This document shows, in pieces, positions 4,999-8,876 of a stretch of 8,876 nt of DNA. Each line of letters opens with the position of its first letter. Within the stretch, counting starts at the first letter, position 1. Below the pieces are notes generated by a model, which made no database searches, had not been told where the DNA came from, and saw only the letters and a list, made by a program, of their open reading frames with translations. The translations under genes were made by a program, and so were the position numbers. The DNA is from Methanobacteriota archaeon (lineage in GTDB: Archaea; Thermoplasmatota; Poseidoniia; Poseidoniales; Thalassarchaeaceae): contig NZXM01000002.1 of assembly GCA_002701965.1 (NCBI GenBank), forward strand, positions 1 through 8,876, read 5' to 3'.

Positions 4999-7164
4999 TT
5001 AGAACAGACTGATGTTGAAAACAAAGGCTGAGCTTCCGATGAAAATCATTCCAGAAATGAAGTAACCTAGAATCGCCCCGCCATTGAGTAATGGCAATCC
5101 CGCCTGTGGTTTACCTTGGGCGACATACGTCATCAAAACACAATAGCCAACCAAGCTTCCAATCATGGTGCCAATCGCCACCCAGATTGGAGCCGACCAT
5201 CCGAGTGGCCCCTCTACATCTGGAAGCCAAGACATGGCAGAAATGCACAGCAATCCAGGGAAAATGACGTCACCCAACCCCATCAACATGGTTTCTTCCA
5301 TGCCCTTTCTTGGAGGAGGGGGCATGGTCGTAACATCCATCGAGGCCTCTGGAGGAACCATCTGAATCCGCCCTCGGGTAGGCTTTTGTGGTGCGATTAG
5401 CATCACGGGCAATTCCAAATTGACCATGGTATCGGCCAACTCAAGCATATGTTTGGACTTGTAGACTGCCCATGCATCATAAATCGCTGCAAGTACCATG
5501 AAGATGATGATAATCCAAGGTACAAATGAGACGCCAAGCATGGTAATGGTTCCTGCACCAACCATTACACCAACTGTGTTGATGACATACCACTCAGGAC
5601 GTTTTATGAGAGCAATCATCATTCCAACTGATACAATCAGTGCAATCAATCCAGGAACCGTGTAGATTAAGAAGAGTCCCCTATCACTTGGAAGATACTC
5701 ATATTGTACCGATGACCATTCACCATTATCTTCCATTAGCAAAACAGCATCGTCACTGTCTGAATTTGGATTATCGATATTATGAAGCGCCATTGAAATT
5801 CGATCTGCATCTCCACCGACATCGAGGCTACGGGTTAATTCTCGCAAACCGCTTCCCATGAAGATTCGAAGGTGATCGCCTTCGATTAACCACAAATCGT
5901 TGCTACCACCTGAGCAACAATCTGCGAGCAAGAGTCCATGGACAGAATCTGAGAGTTGCATATTCATCCGATCTTCAACAGTTCCATTTTCATGTACATC
6001 CCAACCCAAAACTTGACCACTTGAGGTTCCAATTAGTAGAGAATCTTGCCCAGAAGCATTCATTCCTGGCATGGCTCCGATTGTAGCGGCAAGGAATTGT
6101 TCTCCACCACTAAGCGTGGTATTCCAAGTAGTTTCAACTTCTTCGCCTAGTAACGCCTGTGCACCTTGCTGACCCTGTGTAGGGAATTTCACCATACCCG
6201 CCCATTTGGAGGAGACAATGAGGAAATGCTCCGTACCAAATTCTTGGGCAAAAATGACTTCTGTTGAATCAAATTCGCTAGGGAAAAACCATCCATCTCC
6301 ACAATCCCGAGGTCCAAAATCACCATCATTGTGGAATGGAATGGGTTCTAGCATGTTGTTGACTACAGACCAATCTTGAGGAACATTATCTTCTCCATCA
6401 CAACTTTCCCATTTCCAATCTGCAGGTGGTTGCTCAGGAGTCGTCACTTCTTGTCGCAATCCTACATGGCAATCCTTGGGGTGATCATCGATTGTCTCAC
6501 CCGTTTCGTCATCGAGTAGAACCCATCGAGTACCTTCACACATCACAATACCATCAGCGGTATGCATAATTCGAGCAGTTTCTGAATTGAAACCTTCCTC
6601 GGGCGTGATCTCATGACTCCAATATTCGATTTCCCCGGCATTTCCGACATACATCAGGGTTCCATTTCCTGATAACGGGTCATCGACATAGAAGAAATCG
6701 GCCCCACCCTCTTCGACAGCCACGATGTAGGCCTCAGACACATCCACGTTATCCTCGGTAAGTGCAGGTGGCTCAGGAACCAAAACCATCGCAGTCAATG
6801 GATATAGTGTGTACATCATTGCAATCCAAAGAATACCAAGAACACCCCATTTGATGAATTTCTGCATGTTTCTTCTCGCTAGGTAAATGATGAGTGCCGT
6901 GAAGATGAAAATAAACACCAGTTCAAGCAGAATAAATCCAGCCTTTGTAGCTCCTTCTGAACCAAAAGCTCGAATCTCATCATGGTCGTAAAAAGGTTGG
7001 ATTTTCATCGCCAAGAGGATGGTGACCACGAACATTCCAGCCATTCCGGCCATCGAGCCCGCCTGATCTTTGAGTTGCTCAATCAATGATGGCTCATTGA
7101 CTGCAGGTCGTACCTTTTCGGCGTCTTCAGCACGCCGCTTCGCGGCGAACCCATCTCCCGACAT
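4999..7164 (-). CDS. Archaeal presenilin-family intramembrane aspartyl protease with a large extracytoplasmic insert
   Basis: This 721-residue membrane protein carries both A22-family catalytic motifs: YD at 562-563 in LAAIYDAWAVYKSKHM, and GLGD at 629-632. AGLPLLNGG (688-696) lies where the PAL motif of helix 9 is expected, but reads GLP. Predicted helices: about 38-54, 74-96, 103-128, then a non-membrane region 130-494, then 497-519, 525-545, 546-566, 625-645, 655-680 and 690-714. Basic loops after helices 2 (ARRNMQKF), 4 (KRPEW) and 6 (KSKHM, KPTRGR) put these inside, as in presenilin, so 130-494 faces outside. That region is very acidic and strand-rich, holds six cysteines (209, 232, 255, 288, 416, 417), and has propeller-like units. 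Without it the core is about 355 aa, near the roughly 300 aa of known archaeal homologues. Helices 6 and 7 are joined by a Pro-rich inner loop. The start has only a weak GAGGGT 10 nt upstream. Substrates are unknown; cleavage of membrane-spanning remnants is the family role. Confidence 0.88.
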   Translation of the reverse strand: MSGDGFAAKRRAEDAEKVRPAVNEPSLIEQLKDQAGSMAGMAGMFVVTILLAMKIQPFYDHDEIRAFGSEGATKAGFILLELVFIFIFTALIIYLARRNMQKFIKWGVLGILWIAMMYTLYPLTAMVLVPEPPALTEDNVDVSEAYIVAVEEGGADFFYVDDPLSGNGTLMYVGNAGEIEYWSHEITPEEGFNSETARIMHTADGIVMCEGTRWVLLDDETGETIDDHPKDCHVGLRQEVTTPEQPPADWKWESCDGEDNVPQDWSVVNNMLEPIPFHNDGDFGPRDCGDGWFFPSEFDSTEVIFAQEFGTEHFLIVSSKWAGMVKFPTQGQQGAQALLGEEVETTWNTTLSGGEQFLAATIGAMPGMNASGQDSLLIGTSSGQVLGWDVHENGTVEDRMNMQLSDSVHGLLLADCCSGGSNDLWLIEGDHLRIFMGSGLRELTRSLDVGGDADRISMALHNIDNPNSDSDDAVLLMEDNGEWSSVQYEYLPSDRGLFLIYTVPGLIALIVSVGMMIALIKRPEWYVINTVGVMVGAGTITMLGVSFVPWIIIIFMVLAAIYDAWAVYKSKHMLELADTMVNLELPVMLIAPQKPTRGRIQMVPPEASMDVTTMPPPPRKGMEETMLMGLGDVIFPGLLCISAMSWLPDVEGPLGWSAPIWVAIGTMIGSLVGYCVLMTYVAQGKPQAGLPLLNGGAILGYFISGMIFIGSSAFVFNISLF

Positions 7165-7226
7165 GTCTTAGGCGACCCTCAAAGGCCATTTCAAGGCGAC
7201 CGTTCACCGGGACTCGGGGGAGGCAC
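7165..7226. promoter_or_regulatory. Divergent intergenic region between presenilin gene and folC
   Basis: This 62-bp gap must hold the start signals for two divergent genes. The word AGGCGACC occurs twice in direct orientation (7170-7177 and 7194-7201), 24 bp apart. I see no convincing TATA box or BRE; the stretch is fairly GC-rich. Transcripts may begin inside the neighbouring coding regions, or promoters may be non-canonical. Confidence 0.35.
7219..7223 (+). promoter_or_regulatory. Ribosome binding site GGAGG for folC
   Basis: A purine run at 7216-7223 ends in GGAGG, only 3 nt from the ATG at 7227. The spacing is short but there is no better start, and the N-terminus from this ATG matches the family. 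Confidence 0.5.
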
Positions 7227-8606
7227 ATGGCAGAGGACGCATGGGCATGGTTGGATTCACTGAAATCGTTCGGCTATAACCCATCTTTAGACAACACAGC
7301 GACCCTGCTGGCTCGGCTTGATATGCCGCAACATAGTTTCCCCTCCATCCATGTTGCTGGTAGCAATGGGAAAGGTACATGTTGTGCAATTTTGGCCAAT
7401 TCACTCACTCTTTCGGGTACGTGTACGGGACTATTCACATCACCCCATTTGATTTCTGTAAATGAGAGGGTTAGAGTTGATGGGTCACCGATTTCAGATA
7501 TCTTGTTTGAATCTTGCTTGAAACAAATTCAGGTTGCATGTGATATTGAACCGACAGTTTCACCAACATTCTATGAAACCACATTTTTGGTCGCCATGTT
7601 AGCGTTTAGGGAACTTGGTGTCCAAAGGGCTGTGATCGAAACCGGATTGGGTGGGCGATGGGATGCAACTCGTTTGGTCGATGCAGATTGTTGCATATTG
7701 ACTGAAATTTCATTGGAACATACAGATATATTGGGAGAAAATCTTGCTGAAATTGCAGAAGAAAAGGCTGCAATTGTGCGCCAAGGTCGTCCCTTTCTTG
7801 CCACTTGGCCCTATGATAACTCAGTACGAAAGGTGATTGAGCGAACGGTTAGAGACCATGACAATGCATGGTGGTGGAGAGGAGACCGGCGACGCGGGTT
7901 CAAATTTTCACATGCTGTGAAGCCTTTCCGTCCATTATCAGACAAGACATGGTATGATGGTTGGATGACTTACCAACAAGAAGCATACCTTTTGGCCAGT
8001 TCGGCTCTACATATCATGGGTGAGTGGAAAGCGGAGGAAGCTTGCGACCAGTTGGCTCCAACACACACAAACTGGCCAGGTCGTATGCAATGGCTAGATT
8101 ACAAAGGCACCCCAATGCTACTCGATTGTGCCCACAACCCTAGCGGAATGGCTCGAACATGTGAGCAAATCAGGTTCCAAAAAACGCGCGATATGTCACC
8201 TATGCCTGGTGTGGTAGTCGTTGGCGCGACCAAACAGAAGGATTTGCACAACTTCCTACAACCACTCGTCGAATTGATTGTCGAAGGAGTGATTCGACAT
8301 GTGTTTGTCACCCAACCACCTGAAGGTCGAAAAGAGGTCGTGGATTGTCACGAACTTGCAAATGAACTTCGAGCACAAGGTACCGATGCTGAAATCAAAG
8401 CCATTGAATCAGTTGAGGAAGCACTAGATGCAGCACTGGCAATATCAGTCGAATTAGACGAAGAACTTCCTCAACCTGTACTTTGCATCGGCAGTATCTA
8501 TCTGGTAGGAGCGATTTTACAGCAAGTTGATGAAGAGGGCTTGGTAGAATTGCAGAGTATTTTGATTACACCCAAGGGCGAGGATGGGGTCGACCCTGTT
8601 GCGTAA
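7227..8606 (+). CDS. folC: FolC: folylpolyglutamate synthase / dihydrofolate synthase
   Basis: This 459-residue Mur-ligase-family enzyme adds glutamate to folates, or to dihydropteroate, with ATP in the cytoplasm; polyglutamylation retains folates and improves their binding to enzymes. The P-loop AGSNGKGT is at 44-51. TSPHL (71-75) and ETGLGGRWDATR (138-149) are typical FolC blocks. LEHTDILG (163-170) contains the metal-binding His165, and EEKAAI (178-183) holds K180, the usual carbamylated lysine position. WPGRMQ (283-288), DCAHNP (300-305) and GSIYLVG (422-428) mark the C-terminal ligase domain. The length is close to the usual 420-440 aa, with about 20 extra C-terminal residues. A dCMP deaminase gene follows after 44 nt, linking folate and dUMP supply for thymidylate synthesis. 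Which of the two ligase activities dominates cannot be told from sequence. The use of folate rather than methanopterin suits non-methanogenic archaea. Confidence 0.93.
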   Translation: MAEDAWAWLDSLKSFGYNPSLDNTATLLARLDMPQHSFPSIHVAGSNGKGTCCAILANSLTLSGTCTGLFTSPHLISVNERVRVDGSPISDILFESCLKQIQVACDIEPTVSPTFYETTFLVAMLAFRELGVQRAVIETGLGGRWDATRLVDADCCILTEISLEHTDILGENLAEIAEEKAAIVRQGRPFLATWPYDNSVRKVIERTVRDHDNAWWWRGDRRRGFKFSHAVKPFRPLSDKTWYDGWMTYQQEAYLLASSALHIMGEWKAEEACDQLAPTHTNWPGRMQWLDYKGTPMLLDCAHNPSGMARTCEQIRFQKTRDMSPMPGVVVVGATKQKDLHNFLQPLVELIVEGVIRHVFVTQPPEGRKEVVDCHELANELRAQGTDAEIKAIESVEEALDAALAISVELDEELPQPVLCIGSIYLVGAILQQVDEEGLVELQSILITPKGEDGVDPVA

Positions 8607-8639
8607 CAAGTCTCAAACACTGTGGACGCTGAGGGAGTA

Positions 8640-8645
8640 GAGGTG
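8640..8645 (+). promoter_or_regulatory. Ribosome binding site GAGGTG for the dCMP deaminase gene
   Basis: GAGGTG lies 5 nt before the ATG at 8651 and would pair fully with the usual archaeal 16S tail. No TATA-like box was seen in the 44-nt gap after folC, so co-transcription is likely. Confidence 0.6.
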
Positions 8646-8650
8646 GAACA

Positions 8651-8876
8651 ATGAGTGCAAAGTGGGACGAGCGTTTTATTGAACTTGCTCACCACATTTC
8701 CGGTTGGTCAAAAGATCCCTCTACCAAGGTTGGATGTATTGTAGTCGGGGAAGATCGCGAGATTCGAAGCACGGGATTCAATGGGTTTCCAAGGGGGATT
8801 GCAGATGATTCTGAACGTTTGGAAGACCGCGAGCAAAAGTATCCACTTATTTGTCATGCGGAAGAAAATGCAATCA
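8651..8876 (+). CDS. dCMP deaminase (ComEB/DCTD type), 5' part only, cut by the window edge
   Basis: The first 75 residues are visible. The protein should deaminate dCMP to dUMP with a zinc ion, providing substrate for thymidylate synthase. It opens like the family (WDERFIELAHHISGWSKDPSTK), reaches TGFNGFPRG at 41-49, a stretch typical of dCMP deaminases rather than tRNA or cytidine deaminases, and ends at HAEENAI (69-75), where H69 is the expected zinc ligand and E71 the catalytic proton shuttle. The second zinc motif (C-x2-C) lies beyond the end of the window, so completeness cannot be judged. The ATG is supported by GAGGTG 5 nt upstream. Position after folC suggests a small thymidylate-supply operon. 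Confidence 0.9.
   Translation, partial: MSAKWDERFIELAHHISGWSKDPSTKVGCIVVGEDREIRSTGFNGFPRGIADDSERLEDREQKYPLICHAEENAI

Overview
The window looks like a piece of an archaeal chromosome. My best guess is a marine Euryarchaeota / Thermoplasmatota lineage such as Marine Group II (Poseidoniales), with moderate confidence. Reasons: compact gene packing; good Shine-Dalgarno sites of GAGGTG/GGTGA type; an archaeal-type presenilin-family intramembrane protease with a very acidic outer domain; and a motif 3 in seryl-tRNA synthetase that reads ATSR, as I recall it from archaeal and eukaryotic enzymes. These sit beside bacterial-style leucine catabolism, FolC and YaaA genes, a mixture common in heterotrophic marine archaea. 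No rRNA, tRNA, CRISPR array or insertion sequence was seen.

Left block, + strand (1-2893): part of a leucine-degradation operon. A LiuC-type 3-methylglutaconyl-CoA hydratase is followed by the biotin carboxylase part and then the biotin-carrier part of an acyl-CoA carboxylase, most likely 3-methylcrotonyl-CoA carboxylase (MCC). The TAG at positions 1-3 may be the stop of an upstream gene, by expectation the carboxyltransferase (beta) subunit. The two halves of the MCC alpha chain lie in the same reading frame and are separated by a single TGA. The operon ends in an AT-rich dyad with a T7 run.

Middle block, - strand (7164 down to 2892): an archaeal presenilin homologue of 721 residues, then serS, then yaaA. 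The yaaA start is tied to the serS stop, so those two are probably translated together. A perfect 7-bp hairpin sits directly against the serS Shine-Dalgarno site.

Right block, + strand (7227-8876): folC (folylpolyglutamate / dihydrofolate synthase) and the first 75 codons of a dCMP deaminase that runs off the window. Both can feed thymidylate synthesis: folC by retaining and activating the folate cofactor, the deaminase by making dUMP. A 62-bp divergent gap with a duplicated 8-bp word separates this block from the presenilin gene.

The most remarkable object is the presenilin homologue. Its nine-helix protease core, with the YD and GLGD catalytic motifs intact, is split between helices 3 and 4 by about 365 mostly beta-type residues that should face outside the cell. 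Part of this insert repeats with a 49-residue period, suggesting a beta-propeller built into the protease. The second point of interest is the MCC alpha chain split at an in-frame TGA. There are no gene-free stretches over 300 bases.
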